DNA from: Pictodentalium vernedei
Lineage: Eukaryota; Mollusca; Scaphopoda; Dentaliida; Dentaliidae
Length of the DNA stretch: 64,000 bases
Assembly: GCA_031216915.1 (NCBI GenBank)
Contig: CM062290.1
Location: 251,974,581 to 252,038,580, forward strand
Direction: 5' to 3'
The notes beneath the pieces were generated by a model. That model did no database searches. It was not told the origin of the DNA and worked only from the letters and a program-made list of their open reading frames with translations. Made by a program: the position numbers and the translations under genes. Positions 17,122 through 29,480 of this stretch are shown here, one piece after another (positions within the stretch are counted from its first letter, which is position 1; every line of letters starts with the position of its first letter).

Positions 17122-17660
17122 ATAACCTTTTACGTAACATAACGGCAATGGCCGGGAGCGCGGAGGCTCAGCAGTTACGGCGTTGGACTTCTAACCGACA
17201 AGTCCACGGTAGGGGTAACTGCGTTGAGTGCTTGGAAAAGGCACTTCATCCCGATTGCCCGCGTGAGGGCAGGGCGCCACTGTGTACTAAGGCAAATCGA
17301 TGGTGCACTTGTCTTAAACCAATGCTAACACTGCTTGAGGGGAGTTAGTACATCGGGGAGTCTAATAGTTGATCGTCGCTGCTCTGTGGTTCTCTCCGGG
17401 TACTCCGGCTTTCTCCACCCACAAAACTGTCCGAAAGGAGGTGGCCCTGGTTGTTGAAAGTGTCGTTAAACCCTTATAAACCTAAACAAACATAACTGTC
17501 AGCCATTCACAAATAGAATCATTCGAGTTTTTTCTTTCAATTTTTGCTTTTGCCTCCAAACATAGCTTGTGACCACCTCTTTGAAACGAGCTCTTTGAGC
17601 TCGTTTCAAAGAGAGGCCATACGCTATTTTTTTTAAACAAAAAATGAATATGTTTAGTTG
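17122..17660 (-). mobile_element. TTAA MITE subfamily A interrupted by a SINE
   Basis: The left end CCTTTTACGTAACATAACGGC (17126-17154) is separated by a SINE from the rest (17494-17660), which holds the palindrome around GAAACGAGCTCTTTGAGCTCGTTTC. Its right terminus is missing where the next MITE begins at 17661. Confidence 0.65.
17155..17493 (+). mobile_element. SINE with tRNA-like head
   Basis: The A-box-like GGCTCAGCAGTTACGGCGTTGG (17163-17184) is followed by the shared SINE body (AAAGGCACTTCATCCCGATTG, CTCTGTGGTTCTCTCCGGGT) and an AACCTAAACAAACATAA tail. It sits inside the MITE at 17122. Confidence 0.7.
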
Positions 17661-17909
17661 TTAACCTTTTGCCTAACGAATCGGCCTCATCCATCCGCGT
17701 AATTTAGAAATTAAGCAGGTAAAAATATATATTTGTCTTTAAAATTCAACAAAATCTTATCCGTGATCCCTCGCTGGAGCGATCTCATCGAGCTCGTTCC
17801 AATGAGGCGTCACATGATATAGTTTTGCTGAATTTTTTTTATAAATTTATAAAAAAACAGTAATTAAAATAGTAAATTTTCATATCTGGTGTGTTGGGTA
17901 AAGGGTTAA
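17661..17909 (+). mobile_element. TTAA MITE subfamily B
   Basis: TTAA at both ends. Left CCTTTTGCCTAACGAATCGGCC, right GTGTGTTGGGTAAAGGG. The left arm of the palindrome is diverged (GATCCCTCGCTGGAGCG). Confidence 0.8.
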
Positions 17910-18238
17910 AGAAATGTGTTGTCTGCTAATCCTTTTAGGTGCAGTGTTAAAAGTCCTACAATGGTATGTATCTGCGTGCCAAAGTTGTTATCAGATTCAT
18001 TCAGAGACAGACGAATCGTGTTTGTCAAGAAATTGGAGTTATAACCAACCTGATGTAACGATAATGAAACTCTGTTATTTTACAATCCGTCGGACATATA
18101 GTTTCTTCGACTAATTAACGCTGAGAAATCATTTGATCGATAGCTTCAGGCATGAAAGAGACGTAATGTTGAGAAAAAACAGAGAAGATCACGTTGAGAT
18201 TTCACTTGACAAAACTATCAATATCAGCTCCTGACTGG

Positions 18239-18488
18239 TTTAACCCTTTACCTAATATGAAAAACGGTCGACAGTTGCAAACAAAAGTACTGAATAACTA
18301 TTTTCTTTAATTTTTGCGTCGAAAATGTAGCTTATGGCCCCTCATTGGAACGAGCTCAATGAGCTCGTTCCAATAAGGGGTCATAAGCTATGTTTTTGAC
18401 GCAAAAAATGAAAATATAATGACAATTGAATGGTGATTTTTGTGAATAGCGCTGGCGGTTTTGGCCGTTACACTGGGTAAAGCATTAA
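18239..18488 (+). mobile_element. TTAA MITE subfamily A
   Basis: TTAA at both ends. CCCTTTACCTAATATG left, ACTGGGTAAAGCA right. The palindrome around GGAACGAGCTCAATGAGCTCGTTCC is intact. Confidence 0.85.
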
Positions 18489-18535
18489 CAATTTTAGAGC
18501 CAAGATCTGCTGGCCGACTCAGTTAATAATGAGGC

Positions 18536-18758
18536 CCCAATTTGTGTTTGTTTGTTTGTTTGTTTATTGGGGTTTAACAACACTTTCAAGAACCGGGCCA
18601 CATCGTGTCGAACAGTTTTGCGGGTGGAGGAAGCTGGACTCCTCGGAAAGAATCATCGAGCAGCGGCGTGCAACTGTCAGATTCTCCAATTTCCTTACTC
18701 CACATAACAAGAGATAGCAGTGGCCGAAGGCACGTGTATTATCGACGTGCAGAACGTC
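18536..18758 (-). mobile_element. SINE fragment (3' part)
   Basis: (GTTT)n tail remnant, GGGGTTTAACAACACTTTC, GGGTGGAGGAAGC and AACTGTCAGATTCTCC match the reverse complement of the SINE body. It abuts the next MITE. Confidence 0.6.
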
Positions 18759-19409
18759 GTAACCCTTTACCTAACATGGAAAGCAGACGACACTTGCAAA
18801 AAAGAATTCTTGAATAACTAATTTTTTTCCTTTTTTGTCTCAAAAACATAGGTTATTACCCCTCGTTGGAACGAGCTCAACGAGCTCGTTCCAACAAGGT
18901 GTCAAAACCTATGTTTTTGAGGTAAATTATTCATTTATTTATTGGTGTTTAAGGTCACATACTTATGCACAATGGCTAATCGTGACCGTGACAGTTTGAC
19001 GGGTGGAGGAAGCCGGAGTAACCGGAGAGAACCACCGAGCATCGACGAGCAACTGTCAGCTCCTCAACATTCTAACTCTGTTCAAGCTCCGCTCAGGTAG
19101 GATTACAGCGGTTGAAGACACCATCGACGTACAGTAAGCCTTAGTACACGGCGTCATCGTGCCCCCATGTAGGCATTCGGGATAAAGTGCCTTGCCCAAG
19201 GACACAACGCGGATCGTCTCGGACGGGGATCGAACTCGGGACCTCTAGCATAGAAGTCCAACAGTCTACCACTGAGCCACGGTGCTCCCTTTTGAGACAA
19301 TAATAATAATAATAATAATAATGAAAATTAATTGGCGATTTTTGAGAATAGCGCTGGCCGGTTTTTTTTTTTTTTTTGGCCGTGGCCGTTACGTTGAGTA
19401 AACAGTTAA
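18759..19409 (+). mobile_element. TTAA MITE subfamily A interrupted by a SINE
   Basis: The left part (18759-18925) ends at ATGTTTTTGAG. After the SINE it resumes at TTTTGAGACAATAATAA (19290) and runs to TTAA at 19406. TTTTGAG is present on both sides of the SINE, a target duplication. An ATA microsatellite (19301-19322) and a T run (19363-19377) expanded in the right part. Confidence 0.85.
18926..19289 (-). mobile_element. SINE with tRNA-like head, full length
   Basis: On the - strand: the A box lies in CACCGTGGCTCAGTGGTAG, the B box in CCCGAGTTCGATCCCC, then the shared body and a TAAATAAATGA-type tail. Flanked by TTTTGAG duplications inside the MITE. This is the clearest tRNA-headed copy. 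Confidence 0.9.
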
Positions 19410-19500
19410 TACACAGCGCCGGCGTGCCCAACATGGGTAATAAGGAGTAACGGGATTATGTGTCTTGCCCAAAGGACACAACGATTGAACCGTCCACTTG
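19410..19500 (-). mobile_element. SINE fragment (middle)
   Basis: GCGTGCCCAACATGGGTAAT...TGTCTTGCCCAAAGGACACAACG is a short piece of the SINE body directly after the MITE. Confidence 0.5.
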
Positions 19501-20799
19501 GGTGTATGTGTGTGTGTTTGTATGCAGTGTTTGTGTGTAGGGGGGGGGGGGGGCGCAAAGATGGCTGGGAACTCGACATACCTTCCAAGTTTCGGTCGGG
19601 GGTTGAACAGTTTTTTAAAATGGATGTGCAAAAAATGACAACGGAAGGTGCTGACAGTAGGTATGGGGGGGGGGGGGGCTGTAGGTTGATGAGGGCAACG
19701 TTAAATGTGCTATATTTTCGTAACACCAACGGCCTTTTGTTTTTGTCGTCATGCCACAGTTAAAACGTCTCTCTTTTTTGCTGTCCCTCTCACTTATCCG
19801 GAAACCGCGCAATCTCAATCAAGGTGCGTGTGTGTCATGTGGGGTGGCAAAGACGAGCCCGACCTACCTACCATCGTTCAACCGTTTTTGTTTTGTTTTT
19901 TTTCATGCTGACAAATGTGAGGAGAGGAAGGGGAGGAGTGCAACGATAAATGTACTTTTACTTTTGTACTTTTATTCTTTTTTTCGAAAGAACAGCATTT
20001 TATGTTGTCACGTTGCAGTTTAAAAGTCTGTTGTTTTGGTGTACCTGTTGCTTATCCGGAAACGGGGGAATCTAAAGTGTGTGTATGTGCGGGGGGGGGG
20101 GGGGGGGGTGGGGGGGGGGGCAGAGACATATGACTAAGAGGCACCGGACCTATCTTCCATGGTTCGGCTGAGTTGCGGACCTACCTACCACGGTTCGGCT
20201 GAGTTGGGAAAAATGCGCACATTTCCACGTTTTCTTCATGTTCCCGATTTTATTGCAACTGGAAAACCCACAAATCTAAATTTAGATAAACATAGTTCGG
20301 TAACTTACGGCAGTGTTCTATCGTGTTTACAAAGGGGGACAACTACTTGGAGTTTGACCATGAGGCTGGCTGTTATTTGTCGTTTGAGACCAAAGTCAGT
20401 GGACCCAGAGGCGGTGGAAGCTAAATAAAATTTGGAGTAAAAAGGACTCACATCAATGCCATTTTCTCGATTTTCTGGCCTTGACGAGGTGCTAAAAGTG
20501 TAAGGGGGGGGGGGGGGGGGGGGGGGAGCGGGGTAATAGTGTGTCAGCACGTGTCCGAATACCCACTTGTCTCTCGTTTTAAGTGAGTATGCCATGATGG
20601 TGTCATGATTCAGTATTTTTCTTGTAATTCACACATTTTCCAACCCGAGTTGAAAGATAGTTGAAGTAGAAGAAATACAACTAGCCTTTGAGTTGAAAAA
20701 TAGATGCTGATGTAGAATACGTACACCATATTTGTCGAAGATGGTATTAACTGGCATTTCCTCAACACACTCGATATCAAAATTCATTATTTTAAAAAT
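19501..20799. other. Unassigned, with long G tracts
   Basis: G runs occur at 19541-19554, 19667-19678, 20091-20120 (broken once by T) and about 20502-20526. The 19510-20040 part holds two diverged versions of one segment (TTTTTGTCGTCATGCCACAGTTAAAACGTC versus GTTGTCACGTTGCAGTTTAAAAGTC). No gene motif was found. Confidence 0.4.
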
Positions 20800-20960
20800 T
20801 GTTTTTTTTTTTAAAAATTCAGAGTATTCAACAAAACAATATCATGTGACCCCTCGTTGGAACGAGCTCGACTAGCTCGTTCCAACGAGGGATCAATGAT
20901 ATGGTTTTGTTGAGTTTTTTTTAAAAATAAATGTTTTTGAACGGCACATTTGCAGTCTTA
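20800..20960. mobile_element. TTAA MITE subfamily B, core only
   Basis: The AACAAAACAATATCATGTGACCCC palindrome is present around GGAACGAGCTCGACTAGCTCGTTCC, but neither CCCTTTACC terminus is found. Confidence 0.7.
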
Positions 20961-21002
20961 AATTCTAAATTTCTTCCTGTAATCATGAAACAGGTATTTA
21001 GA

Positions 21003-22747
21003 ACACGAGGCTCCATGGGGCCTGAGACCAAAGTTGTTTAAAGAAGTATTTAATTAGCATCTATAGCTAGTCAACACTACAGAGGAATGAAGCTATTTAA
21101 TTATTTATAACTCTGTTGTCCATGCCAGAAATTTTTTTCTAGTATTGGGATGCTACCATAAAAATAATGCCAAGATTTTCAGTAATGTAAAATTATGGAA
21201 TCCAAATATCAACCTAGGGACTTAACTCGAACAAACTTGAAGGACGTTGTACATCAAAAATCAAAAGACTCTGACTGGTGGATCTGGAGAAGAAGATTTT
21301 GTGAATATTTACAATTTTGCTATATGTTAAAATTTGCCCCGCCCCCACCCCACCCCACCCCATAGGGAACACTAATATCAACCGAGGGACTTTATTTGAA
21401 CGAACTGAATCTGATCCCTCTAAGGAAGTTGTATACCAAATAAAAAAAAATTCTGATTGTATCTCAAGAAGCAGGTTTTTAAAGATTATTCCTAATATTG
21501 GACCAAGTTAAAATTTGGGCTCCACCAGGGGGCCGAAATATTAACCCAGAGACCTGATTTGAACAAACTTAGATCTGGATGCTGTATACCAAATAACAAA
21601 AGATTCTGACTGGTGGACCTGAAGGAGATGATTTTTAAAGATTATTCCTCATATTGCACTAAGTTAAAATTCGGGCTCCATTAGAGAGCCCAATTATTAA
21701 CCAATGGACTTGAGTTGAACAAGGATTCTGTATGCCATGTATTAAAAGATTCTGCCTGTTGCTTCAGGAGAAGAAGAGTTTTAAAGATTATTCAATTATT
21801 CATCACATTGGACTAAGTTAAAATTCGGGCTCCAATATGGAGCCCAAATATTAGCCCAAGGACATAGGTTTGAACAAAATGAGATCTAAACTCCCCAAGG
21901 ATACTGTATATTCAATATCAATATTTTATGAGTAGTGAATATGAAAAAGAATTTTTTTAAAGATTATTCTCCATATTGCATTAAGTTAAATTTTGGGCTC
22001 CCATAGAGAGCCCAATTATCAACCGATGGGCTTGATTTGAGTAAACTTGATACTGACCCCGGTAAGGATTCTATATACAATTTATCAAAGGATTCTGAAC
22101 AGTATTTCGTATTTCTGAAGAAAAAGAGTTTTAAAGATTATTCATCATATTGGATTAAGTAATAAGTCGGGTTCCAAGAAGGAGCCCAAATACTGACACA
22201 GGGACTTGGTTTGAACAACTTTAATAATTCGGGCTCCAAGAAGGAACCCAAATATTCACCCAAGGAACTTGGTTTGAACAAACTTAAAACTGACCTCTCT
22301 AAGAATGCTGTATACCAATTATCAAAAGATTCTGACTGGTGGATCTGAAGAAGAAGATTTTTAAAGAGTAGCCCCCATATTGCACTAAGTAAAAATTCGG
22401 GCCACCATAAGAAGCACAAATATTAACTGAAGGACTTAATTTGAACAATCTTGAATCTGACCCTCGTAACAATGATGTATACCAAACATTAAAAGATTTT
22501 GATCGGTGGTTCTGAAGAAGATTTTTGTAAAGATTATTCCTCATACTGTCCTAAGTTAAATCTTTTTGCAAAACTGACTCGGCATTTTTTCGATGCCCCC
22601 CCCCCCCCCCACCCCCAAAACAGAACACACCAGACAGCACCTAAAAATTTAACTGAAATCGGTTCTGCGGTTTCGGAGGACAAGGTGCAAACGGGCGGTG
22701 AGTGATTACTGTTGCTCATCCTGATTTTTAGTCACGTGAGTTAAAAA
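21003..22747 (-). mobile_element. Satellite-cored pearl/Helentron-type element, family 1
   Basis: It begins with the hairpin AGGCTCCATGGGGCCT (21008-21023) and ends near GTCACGTGAGTTAAAAA. The core has about eight units of 150-190 bases sharing GGGCTCC...GGAGCCCAAATATTAACC and TTCTGACTGGTGG. A C run lies at 22597-22610. The end sequence is diverged, so this is an older copy than 47491. Confidence 0.7.
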
Positions 22748-22969
22748 GGTATAGGGGTACACATGCCACTCACACTCACCCCTCCGATTTGGCTGCTGTG
22801 AATCAAATAACTTGAAGGATACACCTCCCAGTTCCAAATATGTTAGAGAGTGGTAACAAACTCTTGAAAAAACATTTATGATGAGCCATCTTTTTTTTTC
22901 CATTCATGAACAGTGATTTCGACTTGGCGTCTTTGGGACTACAGACTCAAACAGCAAAGTTAATTTTGT

Positions 22970-23370
22970 TGAGTGCATGTCATCGTCAGAATATTCGTTT
23001 CACGCTGTGAGATTTGCCATCACATCAATAAATTCGTTGCATTTATTTTTTTTCTCCATTTTTGGTAATGCTTTTAACAAACTATCTGGTGTCTCATGTA
23101 ACTTCGCTTAGTTGCAACAGAGGTGGCGGATTTATTTATGTGTTTATTTATTTAAGGTCACTTTCAACATCTATGGCTATATCATGACTACAACATAGGT
23201 ATGAAGACAAGTTTAGTCAATCGTTAAAAATAATGCTGCCCAGTGTAGAGTACTTCCACCCCAGGCGTTGGTTACCAGGTCATGTTTTATCAGTAAACCA
23301 GAACTTGTTTCACACAGTAAATAAGCATAGGTTCACTTCCTGGGGTTCCCACGACTGGAGGTTGTGGATA
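22970..23370 (+). repeat. Dispersed repeat, copy 1 (partner at 54107)
   Basis: CATCGTCAGAATATTCGTTTCACGC, AATAAATTCGTTGCATTTA, AACAAACTATCTGGTGTCTCATG, AAGGTCACTTTCAACATCTATGG and TTCCTGGGGTTCCCACGA recur in the same order at 54107-54525. The family is not recognised. Confidence 0.75.
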
Positions 23371-23572
23371 CTACGGCAGTCGGAAATAGTATTATGCAGC
23401 AACCACAGTAGCAGTTATTATTATTGTTGTCGCCCTTGTGTCAGGTACGATACTGGTCAGATTATATTCTAGAACATTAATGCAGAATGAAACCAATTGA
23501 TTTCTCATGAGAGAAGCAGCTTCTACGAGCTTGCACCATTGACTGGTCATAAGCTATGATTTGGATATATCC

Positions 23573-23821
23573 GTAACCCTTTACCTAACGTATTGGCAGC
23601 ATCCGCCCCCGCAATTTACAAATTAAGCAGTTGAGAAAAAAAAAATTCACAAATTTCAACAAAACCATATCATGTGACCCCTCATTGGAACGAGCTCGTC
23701 GAGCTCGTTCCAATGAGGGGGGTCACATGATATGGTTTTGTCAAAAAGTTTTAAAAAATTTGAAAAAAATGATATTTAAAATAATAAACTCTGATATTGT
23801 CTGCGTTGGGTAAAGGGTTAA
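23573..23821 (+). mobile_element. TTAA MITE subfamily B
   Basis: Left CCCTTTACCTAACGTATTGGC after GTAA; right CTGCGTTGGGTAAAGGG then TTAA. The palindrome around GGAACGAGCTCGTCGAGCTCGTTCC is nearly perfect. Confidence 0.85.
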
Positions 23822-26174
23822 TCTAGTTTCGAGATTTTTTTTTAAATTAAGGATAAGCTTAGGCCAACAAAAATAAATGGTCTCTTTCCGGCATCATGCA
23901 GTACAAAAAAAATGAAATATTTTCAGTTATTCAATTGTTTTAAGTGTCGCCTGCTATTATAATTAGGCCAAGGGTTGAAACATATCGCCTATTTTCGAGT
24001 TGTACATGTATTTGAGTATTTTAAGTCCTGTCCATACGTATCTTCCGATATCATTTTAAGGGGCGATAACCATTTAATGTTTTCCTCAGCCTAACATTCT
24101 CGAGTTCGTTTTACCTTCATACTAATGTTTGTAATCCAGTACAATCGATACTGACCCAGTAGGACACCATGTTATACCAAGTTTGAAGAGAAAAGTACAA
24201 TAAATACAGGCAGGTAGCGACGGGTGAGATGGGGGGGGGGGAGTGGCAGTCGCTTTAGCTTTGGTAGTCAGTTGGGGGGGGGGGGGGAGAAGGTGTTGGC
24301 TAAATAGCTGTCAATCTATAGTTCTTGTGTAGCCTGATCATTGTAAGGGGAAACTCATGGAACTGTGTGGGGAAATACATTTTTCTTGTGGATAAACTGA
24401 GTAGATTTAAGCCAGAGGGAGGTTTTAAACATTAAAAATGTTCCCCAGGGTAGCCCCTCCCCCCCCCCCCCCACGCCGCACCTCCCATCATCAAGAAGGA
24501 TATACCCACACTCGAATTCTCCCCACCCCAACACTGGCCTGCGCCCCCTCGGGGCTAGGACTCCAACCTCAGTTAGAAATCTAACTGTACCCCCACCCCC
24601 CCCCCCCCCCCCATCCCCATAGAAGACCCCTCGTCCCTGAATAAATGTTGAGCAAAACGTTTGAAGGAAATAAAAATAATTCAATAAATTAAGAATTCAC
24701 AAAAATACCTATAGTTCTGTGTAAGCAAAAGCTAGGGACCGATAGCAGTGTTAATGTTTCTTCAGCAGTCTAAGTTATTCAACAAAGGAGAGATATTTTT
24801 TCGTCAATGTTTCTAAAGTTGTCAACAGGGAGATAACTCCATAGAATATCTAATCATCGTTTCGGAATATCAACGTGACATAATAATACCTGCTGTTGTT
24901 GGTATAAAAATCAAAGCATCAAAAAAAATATCCAACATGATGACCATATATTTAGATAGAATGGTCAAATGGAAGTGTGTGGATGTCAAAAATATTCAAG
25001 ACATACTATGGTCGGACCGTTGGAAAAAAACAAGAAAATTAATCCATTGATATACCACTTCCTTGATTCCCAAGTCTTTCTGTGTGCAACGAAAAGTGTT
25101 AAGAAGTGTTGTTTGTGGGTGAGTGTGGGGCATGGTGATTAATATATACCCACCATACCTTCAAAATTCGAATTTCCTTTTGCGCTACGTGACATGAAAT
25201 TATTGTGACCTTATATCCACAAATGAACAAGTTCCCGCTTGTATTGGTATGTATGTTGAGGCCGCGTCGTGGTTTGGTTTGAGATGGCCAGGGCTGTAAC
25301 TTACAATTACGTGTAAGACTTCGGTGCCCGTCGGCTCGGTCATATCGCCCAACTGCTTGGAACATACCTTTTATCAAAGACTTATACGCTACAAATATAC
25401 TTTCTATTGATAAATTATTAACCTGTCAGGGAGTTTATTCGAGTTTTAGGACTGTGCTGTCAATTTCACACCAGCTAAGTAGAGTTGCCCGACTATCTGG
25501 GTGCTTTCAACAGGTCATCGTCATAAATATCATTTGTTATTAGTTACTCTCTCCGTTGATAGGGAATTCTACCGATATAATGAGTCGGGCATTTATTACA
25601 CTTTCTAATCTGCACGCAAAAATCTGTTGGGTTAAAAATCAACCAAAATCAACTGCGTTCTAGCTGCTTCCCGCGTTATTGGCGGGGGTGGGGGGAGAGG
25701 GGGCTTACTGACATGGAATATCTCAATATTACTTTCTGAATGTTGTAGCCGACCCGATATTGCAATTTACATGGACTTTAGATGGGTGTTATACAGGGGC
25801 TTAGCCAGACTATAATTGAAGAGTATGTCGGTGTGTGTTTGGGGGAGGGGGCGGAGGGGAATATGTTTGGCCGTTTCATTTCACCTCGTGTTGTATTATG
25901 AGTGTGTACCCCCATAGGCAAAGGTTCAGGTTCTTTCTTTGGGGTGAAAATAACTGTTCATACTACTTGGAGCACCCCTAGTTTATTAAATACTCAGAAA
26001 GGGAAGGAACAACTATGGTAAAATGTCGAGTGAGAGTATATGGACCTATTTTATGGATTTCAAGCATCAATACATAAAAGGTTGACATTTTCCAGGAATA
26101 GTGATGGGGCGAGTCCCAACGTCAGAGTCCCCACCCGTGGCTAAGGCACTGGTACTGATACTGTTTCATATATG
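23822..26174. other. No gene recognised; G/C tracts
   Basis: About 2.3 kb. G runs are at 24231-24241 and 24274-24287; C runs at 24458-24472 and 24597-24612. A TTTAAGTGTCGCCTGC...AGGCCAAGGGTT fragment near 23938-23975 may be a MITE scrap. Nothing else was identified. Confidence 0.35.
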
Positions 26175-26430
26175 CAGTACGTGGAGAGTGGATTGTAAGT
26201 AAATCACCCGCGGAGTGGAGATATCACCCAAGCTATAACTTTCAATTTTTTTACATATCGACAAAAACACAAGCAATGTTTCAGCCAATGGACCTCCGGG
26301 TTTAACCCGGAGGTCCATTGGCTGAAACTTTGCTTGTGCTGGTTATGCTTTGCAACAAATTTGCAATTATTGCTTGGGTGGAATCTCCACTCTGCGGGTG
26401 ATTTAGTGATAATACACTCTCCACGTACTG
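26175..26430. mobile_element. Foldback MITE with CAGTACGTGGAGAGTG ends
   Basis: Terminal inverted repeats CAGTACGTGGAGAGTG / CACTCTCCACGTACTG bound 256 bases that fold almost completely. The central hairpin is TTTCAGCCAATGGACCTCCG with its complement around GGTTTAACC. The same central hairpin occurs in an element with different ends at 53110. Confidence 0.85.
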
Positions 26431-26925
26431 TAGTAAAGAGAAACCACATCTGGCGACGCGTAGTTTGTTAATAGCATAATGTGGTAAGAACACGTCAATA
26501 AACCCCTTATTGGACATATGTCATTTTGACAGATCAATAAACAAAGAGAACACTCTGTTTGCCGTGGGCATATCTCAAATATGGTATATACGCAGCATGC
26601 ACATGACGTCCTAAATCCAATGAAATTCTCAGATGTTTGGATGAGGTTAGATTTTGTGTCATACAAGTCTCAAGGAATACTTGGAAAACTTGTGGGTTTT
26701 TCAGGTTGTTTGGACAACACTGCCTTCTTTTGTAGAAGAAAGGGGGACCGAAGGCTGGTAGGAATATTACTCAGAGTGTTTTAGTTGGGTATGTACTCTA
26801 ATAAACGTCACCTTTACCTTGAACATATGGGAAAGCCCTAAGTATCGATTTTGAGTTTGCTAATACAACTCCTCCTATAGCTATAGCAGGAGGGGTACGA
26901 ACCCAGTTAAGAAATATTCCACCAT
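26431..26925. other. No feature recognised
   Basis: Short frames only; a small palindrome ACTCCTCCTATAGCTATAGCAGGAGGGG lies at 26868-26896. Confidence 0.35.
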
Positions 26926-27242
26926 TTGTTGATGTGTTTGCCTCGTGTCGGCGACAGTGTTATGGGTGGAGGAAGCCGGAGTACCCGGGGAGAACCACCG
27001 AGCAACGACGAGCAATTGCCAGCTCCCCAACATCGTAACTCCGCACTGCAGCACAGGCATGGTTAGATTGGTTGAAGTCATGCGCACCATCGACGTGCAG
27101 TACACCTTAGTACACGACGTCGTCGTGCCCCCATGAAGACAATCGGGGTTAAGTACCTGGACTGTGGGCATAACGCGGGAGTCCGAATCGATCACTCAGA
27201 AGGTCGCCCATCCATGGACTAACCGGGCTCGACGTTGCTTAA
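26926..27242 (-). mobile_element. SINE with 5S-rRNA-like head
   Basis: The right end, read on the - strand, gives TTAAGCAACGTCGAGCCCGG, TTAGTCCATGGATGGGCGACC and CTGAGTGATCGATTCGGACTCCCG, close to the internal promoter part of 5S rRNA. The rest is the same SINE body as in tRNA-headed copies (GGTGGAGGAAGCCGGAGTACCC reads on +). Confidence 0.8.
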
Positions 27243-28020
27243 TCGTTCTGAGTTTATTGGCGCAACACTTTCCTCATAAATAGCTGCGTGGGAACAAAAT
27301 GAGGTTGGGTTATTGCTCAAAACGTATACTAATGTGCATACATCTCCAACTTCAATGCTTTAAGTCGCCTTGACCTTGAAGGTGAAGATCAGGACACAGA
27401 ACAGAATGTCGCTTTCAAGCATGTTTACACAACATCCTGTCAGATTAGGTTATTGGTGGACGAAACCCAGTAAAGATATTGCTTGGGATGTGCGGATGTA
27501 TACCGTTGCTTGGTCGGGTAGTGCAGGTGGCGCCTTGTTGCACTCAAGGAACGATGTGCACATTCAAAACGCCATCTTGTTCTTGTAGTCGGGTTAATAC
27601 TTAAGTTAAGGTTAATACTTGGGAAAGGGGCACTATCGACCTTTGTAGAGCAGCATCTTCACATGCATAAGGACGATAATAAAACATGGTTGGCATTCGA
27701 TACCGGATACGCGGGCGTGTATTCACATCCCCCCGTTGCCATCTTCACCAGACCTTGAACAAATAGCAAGAATATTCACCAGAATTGTTCTCGATATCCC
27801 TTTGTTAGCTCTCCCAAAATAACAATCTTCATCGTGATGATACAACTTTGCATTCTTTAATTCTGGCGATGAAATGCTGTCATGTAGAACACTCATGGGA
27901 AGGGTTCCGAGACTGTTTTCCAGTGCTTCATTTTCGAGGTGCGCTATCGTGATCGAGCACCTGTGACTCGAATAAGTGCAACTGGGGAACACTTCCAAAT
28001 GCTCATAAAATATTAACAGT
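27243..28020. other. No feature recognised
   Basis: A fragment with CAGGTGGCGCCTTGTTGCACTC near 27523 resembles parts of 37190 and 41465. The - strand frame at 27723-27998 shows no domain. Confidence 0.35.
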
Positions 28021-28032
28021 TGAACATATTTA

Positions 28033-28101
28033 AGTTTACGCCACTCCTCAGGTCCACCTGGGCTCTAAGCCCAGGTGGACTTGGGATGTGGCGTAGACAT
28101 T
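28033..28101. repeat. Hairpin
   Basis: TACGCCAC...AGGTCCACCTGGGCT pairs with AGCCCAGGTGGACTT...GTGGCGTA. Confidence 0.7.
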
Positions 28102-28145
28102 ATTAGATTTATCCTCCTGTTGGTAGTTTATGAGCGATAGAACAG

Positions 28146-28200
28146 GTAGGCCAGGTTGGCCAGAGGTAGGCCAAAGGTAGGCCAAAGGTAGGCCAGAGGA
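28146..28200. repeat. Short tandem repeat GGTAGGCCAAA
   Basis: Four to five copies of an 11-13 base unit with the core AGGTAGGCCA. Confidence 0.7.
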
Positions 28201-28647
28201 GAGTCGTTACAAAGACCAGTTAACTGGTCACAACCATGTTGATGCCTTGAACTGAAAGCAATATTTTGGTCTTCTTTGCTTTTAACTTCTTGGCAATGTC
28301 CTACATCATCTCGGAAGGCCCACAGGCCCGGGGTGAAATTAGCTTATCTGTGCCCTGCGATTATCATACAAGTGATTTTAATTGCGTGCACATCGTAATA
28401 TTTATAACAGCTATTGACACAGAAGCTAATCAATAAACATCTGAATATTACTTGTATAAAATACATTCCCATGAAGAAAATAACGTTCACTTTCCAAAAT
28501 CCCCTGGCTTGGATATCTGCGATGATTTTTTTCACCTCCCTCAATAACGCAGTTTAATTATTAATAAATTTGGGCGAAGTATATATCTTTTTACTTTTAC
28601 TTGCTTTGTTTTGACAGCAATGAAACACTGCCTTTCCGGCAGTGTAT

Positions 28648-28785
28648 TATAAGCTACAGGACGTTTACTTGCCAGGTATGGCGTCATGTGAGGCGAAGTT
28701 AGATTAATATTAGGCGAGGCCAGAGACCGAGCCTAATACTGATCGCGCATATCTGGCAAGTAAACTTCGTGTAACGTATTTATCA
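28648..28785. repeat. Foldback element
   Basis: ACAGGACGTTTACTTGCCAG (28655) pairs with CTGGCAAGTAAACTTCGTGT (28753), enclosing about 75 bases with an ATTAGGCGAGGCC / GAGCCTAAT inner stem. Confidence 0.6.
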
Positions 28786-29149
28786 TACCACCAAACAAAT
28801 TAAATAATAAATTAAAAGATCCGAATTGCTTCATTTTGAATATTTATCAGGAAACTGTCTTTTATTTGCACGAAAATAGGTAAAAACTTGAGGTGGGAAA
28901 ATTAATTCTGAAACAAAATGGCGCCCAACAGAAGGGGGTGGGGTGTATGGGCTCATACACGGTCACTTGGCAGTGTATGGACTCAATCCGATAGCCGTAT
29001 CCCATAGTCCACCGATGCTATTAAAGCACGTTGATTGGTCAAATTAAACAGGTGTCATGATAATATTATGTAACAGAATATCATCGTAATAATGGAATAG
29101 TTAAGGAATATGTTGGTGTTTTCCAGATTGTTTACCGTGTACTGGAACT

Positions 29150-29480
29150 GATAACAATGCTACCTTGAATATGGTTACCAGAAAAATTATCGGTAACCCT
29201 TTTTTAGGTTGACATAATTTATAATTTGAACAGACGAGACATTCAATCAACCCAATCTTGAAGATCAACATACATGTACCCGAAAAAGGGTTGCCAGAAA
29301 AACATAACGGCAGCACTTTTTCAGGCTTTATATTTTGAAGAGTCGAGACATCCAAACACCTTAACCTTGAAAATCAATGCACTTGAAAAATACCCCTTTT
29401 CAGGCTGTTTTGATTTACAATTTGGCCAGGCCTGATATTCAGTCACCTTGACCTTGAAGATCGATATCAAGGCTTGAAAG
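29150..29480. repeat. Diverged tandem repeat, about 90-110 bp unit
   Basis: AACCCAATCTTGAAGATCAA, CCTTAACCTTGAAAATCAA and CCTTGACCTTGAAGATCGA recur at 29248, 29357 and 29445, each after a GACATTCAATCA-like motif. The short - strand frames here are a by-product of the repeat. Confidence 0.45.

Noticed and set aside
24355-24684. Glycine-rich protein on the - strand
   Set aside because: The glycine run is the translation of C tracts; there is no other coding evidence.
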